DNA from: Marinobacter mangrovi
GTDB taxonomy: Bacteria > Pseudomonadota > Gammaproteobacteria > Pseudomonadales > Oleiphilaceae
Assembly: GCF_016798325.1 (NCBI RefSeq)
Contig: NZ_JAERVO010000007.1
Location: 186,001-250,000 of the forward strand
Direction of reading: 5' to 3'
Length of the DNA stretch: 64,000 bases
The position numbers and the translations under genes are program-made. This document shows positions 8,598 to 17,313 of this stretch, one piece after another (the first letter of the stretch is position 1; every line of letters begins with the position of its first letter). The notes beneath the pieces are model-generated. The model made no database searches and was not told where the DNA came from. It was given only the letters and a program-made list of their open reading frames with translations.

Positions 8598-10838
8598 TTG
8601 CGCGTATTCTGGTCTCTTTTGTGTGGTGTGCTTTTCCTGGCAGGGCATGCGTGGGCTGATACGTCCTCATCCAAAGCCGGCACCGCTCCGACTCGGGACG
8701 CAGGGCAGGGCTACGTTGGCGCGGCCGCTTGCGCCGGGTGCCATGCCACCGAACAGGCGGACTGGTACGGCTCCGATCACGATCTCGCCATGCAGCCGGC
8801 GACGCCGACGACCGTCCTCGGCAACTTCAAAGACGCCACCTTCGATTACTTTGGCACCACCTCCACGTTCTTCCGCAAGGACGACACCTTCTATGTGCGC
8901 ACCGACGGCCCGGACGGCAAGCTGGCGGATTTTGCCATCGCCTACACCTTCGGCGTCTATCCCCTGCAGCAGTACCTGATCGAGTTGCCCGGTGGCCGTC
9001 TGCAGGCCCTGGGGATCGTCTGGGATACCCGAAAGAAGAGTGCTGGCGGCCAGCGCTGGTATCACCTGTATCCCGACGAGCCCGTTCGGGCGGGCGACCG
9101 GCTGCACTGGACGGGGCGGGACCAGAACTGGAACTTCATGTGCGCGGACTGCCACTCGACCAACCTGCAGAAAAACTACGATCTGGATTCGCGCACCTAC
9201 GCCACCACCTGGAGCGAGATCGATGTGGGCTGCGAGGCCTGCCACGGCCCCGGGAAAGATCACCTTGAGGCGATGCAGGCCGAGAACTGGAGCCTGCCCC
9301 ACAACGGCTTCAAGCTGTCTCTGGCGAGGGCGGAGTCCAAAGTCTGGACGACCAATCCGGAAACGGGGAATCCCTATCCCTGGACGGCCGGTCCGGAGGC
9401 GCAACCGGAGCTGGAGGTGTGCGCCCAGTGCCATTCCCGCCGCGCCAACCAGTTCCACGGTGCCCGGCCCGAGGATGGCCTGTTCAATCACTTCATGCCG
9501 GCGCTGTTGGATGAGGGGCTGTATCACGCCGATGGCCAGATCGACGGCGAAGTCTACGTCTACGGCTCCTTCCTGCAGAGCAAGATGTACCAGTCCGGGG
9601 TGACCTGCTCGGATTGTCACAATCCCCACAGCCTCAAGCTGAAAGCCCGGGGCAACACCCTGTGTGCCCAGTGCCATCTGCCCACCAAGTACGACACCGA
9701 CGCCCATCATGGGCATCCGGCCGGCAGCGAGGGTGCGCAGTGTGTGAATTGCCACATGCCCGAGAAGACCTACATGGGCGTCGACGATCGGCGGGATCAC
9801 AGCTTCCGCATACCGCGCCCCGACCTGTCGGTCAGTCTCGGCGTACCCAACGCCTGCACCCGGTGCCACACCGACCGGGATGCCGAATGGGCCGCGAACG
9901 AATTGGAAAAACGGCACGGCAAGCCGCCGGCCGGGCACTTCGCACGGGCCATCCACGCTGGGCGCTATGGCGGGCCGCAGGCGGAACAGCTGTTGTCTGA
10001 ACTGATCCTGGATTCGGCCCAGCCGGCAATCGCCCGGGCCACCGCATTGACCCTGCTGCCGGGTTACCTGTCGAACCAGTCGGCGCCGGTGCTGCAGCAG
10101 GCCAGTCGCTCCGAGGATCCGTTGATTGCCCTGGGAACGTCACAGGCGTTGAATGGCATTCCCGAGCAATACCGCCCCGCCTTCGGGTTGCCGGAGCTGT
10201 ATGACGCCCACCGGGTGATTCGCGCGCTGGCGGCCAGCAACATGGCACCCTCGACCATTCCCGCCAACCCGGTCGAAGTCCAGGTTCGCTATGAGCAGGC
10301 CCGGGACGAGTACATGGCGTCACAGCGCTTCAACGGCGACCGGCCCGAGTCGCTGGTCAATCTCGGTGATGTCAGCGGTCAAGCCGGACAGTTTGATGAG
10401 GCCGCGCAGTACTACCGCACGGCGATTGAGCTGGCGCCGGACTATACGCCGGCGTATGTGAACTTTGCGGATTTCCTGAGACGCCAGGGACGCGACGGCG
10501 ACGGCCAGCAAGTCCTGGAGCAGGCGTTGGATCAGGTAGTCGACCCGGCCCCCATCGAACACTCGCTGGGTCTGCTGATGGTCCGCCAGCAACGCCACGA
10601 TGCGGCCCTGGAGCATCTGCGCAAGGCCGCCATGGCCCCCACAGCCACCAGCCGTTACATCTACGTTTACGCCGTGGCGCTGCAATCGACGGGCGAGACG
10701 CAGCAGGCGGTGGATGTGCTGGAAGCGGCCTACCACCGTTTCCCGGGGAACCGACAATTCCTCTCAGCCCTGGTCAGCTTCAACCGGGAACTGGGGAACG
10801 ACGCCAAGGCGGACTGGTACGAGAACCAGTTGCGTTGA
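8598..10838 (+). CDS. Octaheme c-type cytochrome with C-terminal TPRs
   Basis: A 746-residue exported protein. Signal peptide at about 1-20 (cleavage near HAWA/D). Eight CXXCH haem-binding motifs are visible: CAGCH (45-49), CADCH, CEACH, CAQCH, CSDCH, CAQCH, CVNCH and CTRCH, spread over the first ~430 residues in a cytochrome-c554-like arrangement. The remaining ~300 residues contain helical repeats, with TPR character clearest from about 580 (VNLGDVSGQAGQFDEAAQYY and AYVNFADFLRRQGRDGDG). The start is a TTG. Periplasmic electron transfer is the expected role; the redox partner and substrate are unknown. The upstream FNT gene could hint at nitrite or formate, but nothing proves co-transcription. 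Confidence 0.88.
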   Translation: MRVFWSLLCGVLFLAGHAWADTSSSKAGTAPTRDAGQGYVGAAACAGCHATEQADWYGSDHDLAMQPATPTTVLGNFKDATFDYFGTTSTFFRKDDTFYVRTDGPDGKLADFAIAYTFGVYPLQQYLIELPGGRLQALGIVWDTRKKSAGGQRWYHLYPDEPVRAGDRLHWTGRDQNWNFMCADCHSTNLQKNYDLDSRTYATTWSEIDVGCEACHGPGKDHLEAMQAENWSLPHNGFKLSLARAESKVWTTNPETGNPYPWTAGPEAQPELEVCAQCHSRRANQFHGARPEDGLFNHFMPALLDEGLYHADGQIDGEVYVYGSFLQSKMYQSGVTCSDCHNPHSLKLKARGNTLCAQCHLPTKYDTDAHHGHPAGSEGAQCVNCHMPEKTYMGVDDRRDHSFRIPRPDLSVSLGVPNACTRCHTDRDAEWAANELEKRHGKPPAGHFARAIHAGRYGGPQAEQLLSELILDSAQPAIARATALTLLPGYLSNQSAPVLQQASRSEDPLIALGTSQALNGIPEQYRPAFGLPELYDAHRVIRALAASNMAPSTIPANPVEVQVRYEQARDEYMASQRFNGDRPESLVNLGDVSGQAGQFDEAAQYYRTAIELAPDYTPAYVNFADFLRRQGRDGDGQQVLEQALDQVVDPAPIEHSLGLLMVRQQRHDAALEHLRKAAMAPTATSRYIYVYAVALQSTGETQQAVDVLEAAYHRFPGNRQFLSALVSFNRELGNDAKADWYENQLR

Positions 10839-10944
10839 CGGCTTCCGGGGAACGACGCACGGCGCATCGAATCTGTCTGGCTGCCGGTGCCGTATCGGTC
10901 TATGAATAAAGCAAAGGAAAAACAGAAAAAGGGGAGATCCCACC

Positions 10945-12345
10945 ATGAGATCGACGTTTCCCTGCGTGATCGCGCTGTGTTTGTCAGGACTTCTTTCGGC
11001 TTGCAGCGAGCCCGCCGCGGAAAGCGACGCCAAAGCGGCGGACGCCAGCCCGGCACCGGCTGAATCGGACGCGCTGAAACCACCGCAGGAGAGCGGTGTT
11101 TTACGGGTAGCGATCCGCAGCGGCTCCACGACCTATTACCTGGATCGCCAGGAAACGCCCACCGGGCCTGAATACGATCTGGCGGAGGCCTTTGCCAAGT
11201 CGCACGGCTGGACCGTGGACTGGGTGGTCCTGCCGTCCACCGCCGCCGTGCTGGACCGGCTCCGGGCCGGCGATGTGCATCTGGCCGCTGCGGGGCTCAC
11301 GCATCTGGCCTCGCGCGATGCCGATTTCCTGCGGGGCGGCACCCATACGCAAATTACCGAACAGCTGGTCTGCAACCGCAATCAGCGTCCGCTGCCAAAG
11401 AAACCGGCGGACATTGGTGATCTGACCATCCGGGTGACGGCTCATTCGAGCTATGTGGAAACGCTCCAGAGCCTGGCGGCCGACAATCCCAACATCCAGT
11501 TCAAGGAAGATCCCGAGCGCAGCACGGAGCGCCTGCTGACGCAGGTGGAGCAGGGCGAGCTGGATTGCACGGTGGCGGATTCCAACATCGTTCAGGTGAA
11601 TCGCCGGTTTATGCCGCACCTGGATGTGGCCATGGATTTAACGGACACGCACGGCCTCGGCTGGTATCTGCCGAAAGACGAGAAACAACTGGCCAAGGAG
11701 GCCAGCCAGTGGCTCAGCGGCGACGACGGTCGGCTGGCGGTGGCGGGGATCGACTATCGCTACTACGCCTACATCGGCGATTTCGACTATGTGGATTCGC
11801 GGGCGCTCACGCGGCGCATTGACGATCGCCTGCCGAAATACCAGGACCTGTTTGTCGACGCCGAAGCGCAAACCGGCCTGCCTGCTGACCTGCTGGCCGC
11901 GCAGGCGTATCAGGAGTCTCACTGGGATCCGCTCGCCAAGAGCCCGACCGGCGTGCGGGGACTGATGATGCTGACCCTGAACACCGCCAAAGCCTGGGGC
12001 GTGGAAGACCGGCTTGATCCCGAACAGAGCGTCGATGGCGGCGCCCGCTACCTGGCCGATCGTCACCGCCGCCTGCCGGAAACCATCCCGGAACCGGACC
12101 GCACCTTCCTGGCCCTGGCCAGTTACAACGTCGGTCGTGGCCACCTGCTGGATGCGCGCACCCTGGCCCGCAAACTCGGCAAGAACCCGGATTCCTGGGC
12201 CGACATGCGCGAAGTGCTGCCGTTGCTGGCGGACAAGGCGTATTACACCCAGCTTCGCTATGGCTATGCTCGGGGTTATGAGCCGGTGAACTACGTTTCA
12301 AGGATACGGAACTACCGGGACGTCATTGATACGGCGTTTCGTTAG
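10945..12345 (+). CDS. mltF: MltF-type membrane-bound lytic transglycosylase
   Basis: A 466-residue outer-membrane lipoprotein that cleaves peptidoglycan glycan strands to 1,6-anhydro-muropeptides. Lipobox LLSAC at about residues 16-20. The N-terminal domain (about 48-275) is an ABC-type solute-binding fold (VLRVAIRSGSTTYYLD at its start), the regulatory module of MltF. The C-terminal domain (about 300-450) is a goose-type SLT lysozyme fold with QAYQESHWDP carrying the catalytic Glu, then GVRGLMMLTLNTAKAWGV and LALASYNVGRGHLLDAR. GGGGAG precedes the ATG. The stop overlaps the stop of the convergent HAD gene. Domain order and length match MltF well. Confidence 0.93.
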   Translation: MRSTFPCVIALCLSGLLSACSEPAAESDAKAADASPAPAESDALKPPQESGVLRVAIRSGSTTYYLDRQETPTGPEYDLAEAFAKSHGWTVDWVVLPSTAAVLDRLRAGDVHLAAAGLTHLASRDADFLRGGTHTQITEQLVCNRNQRPLPKKPADIGDLTIRVTAHSSYVETLQSLAADNPNIQFKEDPERSTERLLTQVEQGELDCTVADSNIVQVNRRFMPHLDVAMDLTDTHGLGWYLPKDEKQLAKEASQWLSGDDGRLAVAGIDYRYYAYIGDFDYVDSRALTRRIDDRLPKYQDLFVDAEAQTGLPADLLAAQAYQESHWDPLAKSPTGVRGLMMLTLNTAKAWGVEDRLDPEQSVDGGARYLADRHRRLPETIPEPDRTFLALASYNVGRGHLLDARTLARKLGKNPDSWADMREVLPLLADKAYYTQLRYGYARGYEPVNYVSRIRNYRDVIDTAFR

Positions 12346-13304
12346 ATATGCGGCGCCACGACATCCGGCGTAATGCCGGAGCGGGTGATGCAGGCGCCGA
12401 TATCCAGCCCGTTGAGGGAGCCGTAATCGGTCACCAGTAGTGTCCCCATGCCGGCACTCTGGCCGCCGAGGATATCGGTGTGCAGGGTGTCGCCCACCAT
12501 CAGTACCCGTTCCGGCGCCGGGTTGCCCAGCCGGTCCAGGGCGGCCTGAAACGCCGGTGAATACGGCTTGCCATAGAACACCGGCGTAATGCCCGTGCGA
12601 TCCGCCAGTTGATGGGAGAAGAAGCCCGGCTCCAGGGTCAGCCGGTCGTCACGGGGGGCCACCAGATCCGGGTTGGCCACTTCCAGCGGTCGCGGATAGG
12701 ACGCCAGGCTGGCTTCCAGCAGGGCCTGGTGACTCCGGGTCCAGTCGCGGGTACTCAGGAAGATGAAACCGTCGCAGCGGTCCATCCGCTCACGCAGGTT
12801 CGCGTTGGGTTCGCCCTGGATACTGAGGTAGTTCACGCCGAGCGTCTGCGGGTTGGCTTCCAGTGGTGCGATGACGCCCCACAAACCCTGCCGGGGATTG
12901 TCGGCCAGGGCCTGTTCCAGCAGCCAGCGACTGGATATCAGCTGGCTTTCCCCGACACCAAACCCCATCCGCCGGTACTTCTCCAGCAAGCGCGCCGTTG
13001 ACGCTGTAGCGGCGTTGGACAGGATCAGGCACGGCTTGCCCGCCTGCTGCAGCTCGGCAAACCGGGTGACGGCATGGGTCAGCGCCCGATCGCCCGTGTT
13101 GAGCACCCCGAACGCGTCAAAGACGAAGGCGTCGAAACGATCCGCCAGCGGCCCCAGGGATGGCTGGGCCTCCGGCACCGCGGCGTCCGGCCGGGAGGGT
13201 CCCCGGGGCAGGCGGTGGCGAACACGCTCGTATTCCGAGAACGCCCAGCGGGGCGTCGGGGGCAAGAGATCGTGGATGGCGCTGGTGGTGTCTGATGACG
13301 TCAT
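12342..13304 (-). CDS. HAD superfamily class IIA hydrolase (TIGR01459-like)
   Basis: A 320-residue NagD/HAD-IIA type phosphatase homologue. Motif I is FVFDAFGVLNTGDRAL (about 60-75): the nucleophile Asp is present but the usual second Asp (DxD) is Phe, as the TIGR01459 branch tends to have an aromatic residue there. Motif II is CLILSNAATAST, and motifs III/IV are FYGKPYSPAF and RVLMVGDTLHTDILGGQSAG (about 272-291). The first ~50 residues are an extension without a recognised domain. It probably acts on a small phosphorylated metabolite; the substituted motif I makes catalysis uncertain. Confidence 0.82.
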   Translation of the reverse strand: MTSSDTTSAIHDLLPPTPRWAFSEYERVRHRLPRGPSRPDAAVPEAQPSLGPLADRFDAFVFDAFGVLNTGDRALTHAVTRFAELQQAGKPCLILSNAATASTARLLEKYRRMGFGVGESQLISSRWLLEQALADNPRQGLWGVIAPLEANPQTLGVNYLSIQGEPNANLRERMDRCDGFIFLSTRDWTRSHQALLEASLASYPRPLEVANPDLVAPRDDRLTLEPGFFSHQLADRTGITPVFYGKPYSPAFQAALDRLGNPAPERVLMVGDTLHTDILGGQSAGMGTLLVTDYGSLNGLDIGACITRSGITPDVVAPHI

Positions 13305-13752
13305 GGAAGCAGAACAGCCTGTCTGAGCGGGCGATCGGTCAATCCGTTACCGGTCTTCATACCGGTCCGTTGCCGCAATCAATGGCATTTACTTTAGCCG
13401 GTATCGACCGCGCTGTCTTGCCAGGAACCGGGTGCTGAACGTTCGGATCCCTCCGCTTGAAGAGGTCACCATGAAGCGCCTTCTTAGACTATTGGATAAG
13501 GCGGCCCCGGACCCTGGAATTGCTTTATCGATCAATAAATTATGAGGAAGCAAAAAGATAATAACTGCAATAGCTTTGGTTTATTGATCAAAATCTGGAC
13601 GAATTCGAAATCTGTGACGATATTCAAATCTGACCGGGATGAAGTGGCATTCACAGTTTGTAGGCCACGGGCACGCCCCTCGTTCCGGTCCCGATGTGCC
13701 TCTTAAAAGGGCGATGAGCCCGACAAAAACAATGAATGCTGGGGACTGAATC
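13305..13752. other. intergenic region upstream of the TRAP/glc locus
   Basis: 448 bases between the divergent HAD gene and the TRAP binding-protein gene. The centre (13520-13640) is distinctly A/T-rich against the GC-rich background. It holds the pair of near-identical sites listed separately and a possible 24-codon ORF at 13471-13545 preceded by AGAGG. No confident -35/-10 or -24/-12 promoter was found. Confidence 0.5.
13524..13591. promoter_or_regulatory. paired A/T-rich sites, probable operators of TRAP/glc locus
   Basis: TTTATCGATCAA (13524-13535) and TTTATTGATCAA (13580-13591) are 12-bp direct repeats with one mismatch, 56 bp apart. Each is nearly self-complementary around GATC. In addition GATCAATAAA (13530-13539) and TTTATTGATC (13580-13589) are a perfect 10-bp inverted repeat. 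They lie 160-230 bp upstream of the TRAP binding-protein start. No regulator gene (for example GlcC) is linked, so the binding protein is unknown. Confidence 0.45.
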
Positions 13753-14871
13753 ATGAACACACGTGACAGCGGTATCGACCGAAAGGCCGCGGGTAATCGA
13801 CGTGGTTTTCTGAAAACCCTCGCCATAGCCACCACGTTCGTGGGGGCATCTTTCCTGACAACCACCGTTGCAGCGGCCACCACCTGGAAAATCCAGTCCG
13901 TCTGGGACGCGGGCACGGTGGGCTACTCCCTGTTCGAGGAGTGGTGCAACAGCATGGAGAAGAAGAGCGGCGGTGAGCTGATCTTCAAGTGCTTCCCGGC
14001 CAAGGCCGTGGCGGCAGACAACAACGCCCTGTTCGAGGCGGTGCGCAACGGCGTCTTGCAGGGGATGAACCCGTTTACGCTGTACTGGTCGGGCAAGATC
14101 CCGGCGTCGGTGTTCCTGTCGTCCTATCCCGGCGGTCCGGATCAGCCGCACCAGTGGGACACCATGTTCTATTCGCTGGGCATGCTGGACATGACCCGGG
14201 ATATCTACAAGAAGTACGGCCTGTTCTACGTCGGCCCGATCCAGCATGACGCCAACATCATCCACTCCAAGAAGCCGGTCAGCAGCCTGGACGACCTCAA
14301 GGGCATGAAGATCCGGGTGCCCGGCGGTATGGTCGCCGAGGTATTCCAGCAGTTCGGGGTGTCCACGGTGAGCCTGCCGGGCTCGGACATCTTCCCGGCC
14401 CTCGAGAAGGGCACCATCGACGCGGCGGACTATGTGGGGCCGGCGGTGAACTACGAGCTGGGTTTCTCCCAGGTGACCAAGTACATCCTGTTCGGACCTC
14501 CGGGTGTCATGTCCATCTACCAGCCGGTGGACCTGATGGACCTGACCGTCAACCTGCGCGCCTGGAACAGCCTCTCGCCGGAGCTCCAGCAACTGGTTGA
14601 GGACGAGTTGCGGATCTATTCCCAGAAGCACTACCTGACCATACAGAAGCGCAACATCGAGGCGATGGAGAAGTTCAAGGCGGATGGCAACGTGGTATCC
14701 CGCCTGAGCCAGGAGGATCTGCAACGATTCCGGAAGGCCGCCATTCCCATCTGGTATCGCTGGGCCAACAAGGATGACGATGCCCGCAAGGTGTTCGATC
14801 TTCAGGTCAAGTACATGGAGAACGAGATCATGGGCTATCTGAGCCCGGACGACCTCAAGGGGATGGAATAG
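13753..14871 (+). CDS. DctP/TakP-type TRAP transporter substrate-binding protein
   Basis: A 372-residue periplasmic binding protein for a TRAP transporter. The N-terminus has a Tat-like signal, NRRGFLKTLAIATTF (15-29), with cleavage expected near TVAAA/TTW (about 42). The mature part has ADNNALFEAVRNGVLQGMN, LDDLKGMKIRVPGGMVAEVF (about 177-196) and GTIDAADYVGPAVNYELGF (about 219-237). The last block resembles the TakP group, which binds 2-oxo and 2-hydroxy acids. It heads the locus with its two permease genes and glcGDEF, so glycolate or lactate is the likely ligand. A terminator-like hairpin follows, which would give an excess of binding protein over permease. Confidence 0.9.
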   Translation: MNTRDSGIDRKAAGNRRGFLKTLAIATTFVGASFLTTTVAAATTWKIQSVWDAGTVGYSLFEEWCNSMEKKSGGELIFKCFPAKAVAADNNALFEAVRNGVLQGMNPFTLYWSGKIPASVFLSSYPGGPDQPHQWDTMFYSLGMLDMTRDIYKKYGLFYVGPIQHDANIIHSKKPVSSLDDLKGMKIRVPGGMVAEVFQQFGVSTVSLPGSDIFPALEKGTIDAADYVGPAVNYELGFSQVTKYILFGPPGVMSIYQPVDLMDLTVNLRAWNSLSPELQQLVEDELRIYSQKHYLTIQKRNIEAMEKFKADGNVVSRLSQEDLQRFRKAAIPIWYRWANKDDDARKVFDLQVKYMENEIMGYLSPDDLKGME

Positions 14872-14919
14872 ACCCCGTCAGGGGCGTTGAATCGGGGAGG
14901 GCGTCGCCTTCCCCTTTGG

Positions 14920-14946
14920 CCCCCGGGGTGAGCTCCGGGGGTTTTT
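14920..14946 (+). terminator. attenuator/terminator after the binding-protein gene
   Basis: CCCCCGG (14920-14926), 8-base loop, CCGGGGG (14935-14941), then TTTTT. It looks like an intrinsic terminator inside the operon, between the binding-protein and permease genes, and would allow partial read-through. Confidence 0.75.
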
Positions 14947-14966
14947 GGCGTGTTGCGGGGTGAAGT

Positions 14967-15680
14967 ATGTCCGACGAACTGGAAGGGTTTGGTTTTGTGT
15001 TGCCCCACTGGCTGTACTGGGGCTGGCTGGCGGTGATGCCGCTGTTGATGATGGCGCTGGATCGCTGGCAGCGGAAGCGTCAGGGCGCGGCAACGGAGGA
15101 AACCGCCTATACACCCGGCGAAGGGCAGGATGCTGAGGAAACCGTGTACACCCGACATCCGGATGCGGGGGTGAACGGGTTTACCAAAGCGATCGACTGG
15201 ATCAGTGAGCACTCGGGCGTCTTCGTGGCTTTCTGGACGGTCAACGCCGTGTGCTTCTACTTCTTCGAAGTGGTTATGCGCTACATCTTCAACATGCCCA
15301 CCATCTGGGTGCATGAGGCGAGCTTCCTGCTACTGGGCATGCAGTACCTGCTGGCGGGTGCCTTCGCCATGCTGCACGGGGCCCACGTGCGGGTCGATGT
15401 GCTCTACAACCTCTTGCCCGAACGGGGCCAGATCGGCATGGACATCTTCACGTCCATGTTCTTCTTCATGTTTGCGCTGGTGCTGGCGATCACCTCCTGG
15501 ACCTTCTTCCAGAACAGCTACTCCATGCACGAAACCACCGTGGAAACCTGGGGCATCCAGTATTACCCGGTGAAGTTCATGATGCTGCTGGGCGCCATCC
15601 TGATTCTGTTGGCAGGCCTGTCCAAGCTGATCAAGGACATTGCCCTGTTTATCCGCCTGGGTAAGGAGGGCAACGCATGA
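14967..15680 (+). CDS. TRAP transporter small permease (DctQ)
   Basis: A 237-residue membrane protein of the DctQ family, the small subunit of the TRAP permease. It is longer than usual because of an N-terminal TM segment (about 9-31) followed by a polar linker with two related ETAYTPGE/ETVYTRHP stretches. The canonical four-helix DctQ part starts near residue 85; blocks such as EVVMRYIFNMPTIWVHEASF (about 95-114) and HGAHVRVDVLYNLLPERGQ (about 136-154) are classic. Its stop overlaps the large permease start in an ATGA at 15677-15680, so the two are translationally coupled. Confidence 0.9.
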   Translation: MSDELEGFGFVLPHWLYWGWLAVMPLLMMALDRWQRKRQGAATEETAYTPGEGQDAEETVYTRHPDAGVNGFTKAIDWISEHSGVFVAFWTVNAVCFYFFEVVMRYIFNMPTIWVHEASFLLLGMQYLLAGAFAMLHGAHVRVDVLYNLLPERGQIGMDIFTSMFFFMFALVLAITSWTFFQNSYSMHETTVETWGIQYYPVKFMMLLGAILILLAGLSKLIKDIALFIRLGKEGNA

Positions 15681-17227
15681 GCGTCAACACCGCCAAACCC
15701 GATACCGCCGACAGTGCGGTGAAAGCACTGTTCGGTCAGCTTGGCACCTGGCTGATGATCATCGCCACGGTGGCGCTGGGCTTCATCATTGTGGTCGAGA
15801 CCATCAACATCCTGTTCTACGACCCCTACAGCGACGAATACTTCCTGTTCCGACTGGCCGGCAGCCTGTACGGCATTGGTATCGGACCGCTCACCTACCT
15901 GATGTTCGGCTCGCTGCTGGTTGCGCTGATGATGGGGCTGCCCCTGGCGTTCGTCACCGGCGGTCTGGGCGTCGCGTTCATCTACCTGGTGGGCGATGCG
16001 CTGATGCTCAACATCGTCCCCAGCCGCATCTTCCCGATGATGACCAACTCGGACCTGGCCGCCATCCCGCTGTTCATTTTCATGGCGTCGATGCTGGAGC
16101 GGGCCGGGTTGATCGAGGAAATGTTCAACGTGGTCTACAAGTGGATGGGCGGCCTGAGCGGCGGTCTGGCGTCGGCCACCATCCTGGCGTCGACCATCCT
16201 CGCCGCTATGGTGGGCGTGATCGGGGCCGCGGTGGTCACCATGGGCATTATCGCGCTGCCGGCCATGCTGCGGCGCGGGTATGATCACCAGATTGCGCTC
16301 GGTTCGATCATGGCCGGTGGCACACTGGGCATCCTGATCCCGCCCTCGATCCTGGCGATCCTCTACGCCGTGGTGGCGCAGCAGTCGGTGGGCGAACTCT
16401 ATCTGGGTTCCGTGGTGCCGGGGCTGATGCTGTCCGGGATGTACATCGCCTACGTACTGATCCGCACGGCCATCAATCCCAAGCTGGGGCCACCGATCTC
16501 GAAAGAGGAACGCATCTCTTTCAAGGACAAGCTGCTGTTGCTGAAGGACCTGATCGCGCCTTTCATCCTGGTGGCGCTGGTTCTGGGGCTGCTGTTCGGC
16601 GGCATTGCCACGCCGGTGGAGGCGGCCGGCATCGGCTCGTTCGGCGCCATGGTGGTGGCCGCGATGCACAAGTCGTTTTCCATCAAGACCCTCAAGGAAG
16701 CCTCCATTACCACCGCCAAGGCCTCGGCCATGGTGCTGTGGATCATGTTCGGCGCCTCGGTGTTCGTGGGCTTCTATATCCTCCAGGGCGGTCAGGAGTT
16801 CATCACCAACGCCATCCTCGGGACGGGCCTGTCGTCCTACGGCATCCTGTTCCTGCTGATGGCCTTGCTGGTGATCCTGGGCATGTTCCTGGACTGGGTC
16901 GGCATCCTGCTGCTGGCAGTGCCGATCTTCATTCCGATCGTGAAGTCGTTGACCTTCGACGGCCTGTTCGGCCTGCCGGCGGTGCCGGGGGAAGACGTGG
17001 TGCTCTGGTTCGGCGTGCTGTATCTGGTGAACATGCAGATGTCCTTCCTCAGCCCGCCGTTCGGTTATGCACTGTTCTACATCCGCGGCGTGTGCCCGCC
17101 GGAGATTTCCATGGCGACGATCTTCCGCTCGTCCCTGGTGTTCCTCGGGCTGCAGTGCCTGGGACTGGTGCTGTGCATCCTGTTCCCGGCGATCATCACC
17201 TGGCTGCCGGATAAGGTCTACGGTTAA
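15677..17227 (+). CDS. TRAP transporter large permease (DctM)
   Basis: A 516-residue polytopic protein, the ion-coupled translocation subunit of the TRAP transporter. About 12 hydrophobic segments. Family blocks include GLPLAFVTGGLGVAFIYL (about 94-111), AAIPLFIFMASMLERAGLIE (about 127-146), IMAGGTLGILIPPSILAILY (about 211-230) and LFLLMALLVILGMFLDWVGI near 391-410. The insertion after the first TM is longer than in typical DctM, as in the TakM-like branch. Coupled to the small permease by ATGA. Transport is expected to be driven by the Na+ or H+ gradient. Confidence 0.93.
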   Translation: MSVNTAKPDTADSAVKALFGQLGTWLMIIATVALGFIIVVETINILFYDPYSDEYFLFRLAGSLYGIGIGPLTYLMFGSLLVALMMGLPLAFVTGGLGVAFIYLVGDALMLNIVPSRIFPMMTNSDLAAIPLFIFMASMLERAGLIEEMFNVVYKWMGGLSGGLASATILASTILAAMVGVIGAAVVTMGIIALPAMLRRGYDHQIALGSIMAGGTLGILIPPSILAILYAVVAQQSVGELYLGSVVPGLMLSGMYIAYVLIRTAINPKLGPPISKEERISFKDKLLLLKDLIAPFILVALVLGLLFGGIATPVEAAGIGSFGAMVVAAMHKSFSIKTLKEASITTAKASAMVLWIMFGASVFVGFYILQGGQEFITNAILGTGLSSYGILFLLMALLVILGMFLDWVGILLLAVPIFIPIVKSLTFDGLFGLPAVPGEDVVLWFGVLYLVNMQMSFLSPPFGYALFYIRGVCPPEISMATIFRSSLVFLGLQCLGLVLCILFPAIITWLPDKVYG

Positions 17228-17264
17228 CCCTACCCGATGAAAGTCGCATGGCCGACGCGGGGCG

Positions 17265-17284
17265 CCCCCGGTTATAACCGGGGG
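17265..17284 (+). promoter_or_regulatory. intercistronic hairpin between dctM and glcG
   Basis: CCCCCGGTTATAACCGGGGG is a perfect 20-base palindrome. In RNA it folds as a 9-bp stem. No T-run follows and glcG starts 30 bases later with a good AAAGGAG site, so it is more likely an mRNA processing or stability element than a terminator. Confidence 0.6.
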
Positions 17285-17313
17285 AGTTCCCAACCGGTTA
17301 AAGGAGATCCCTC

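Noticed and set aside
13500-13530. Possible -24/-12 promoter upstream of the glycolate TRAP gene
   Set aside because: GG and GC are separated by 11 rather than 10 bases, so it does not meet the sigma54 spacing.
15563-17293. A 576-residue minus-strand open frame antisense to the DctM gene
   Set aside because: His/Gln/Arg-rich translation is the usual antisense artefact of a GC-rich membrane-protein gene.
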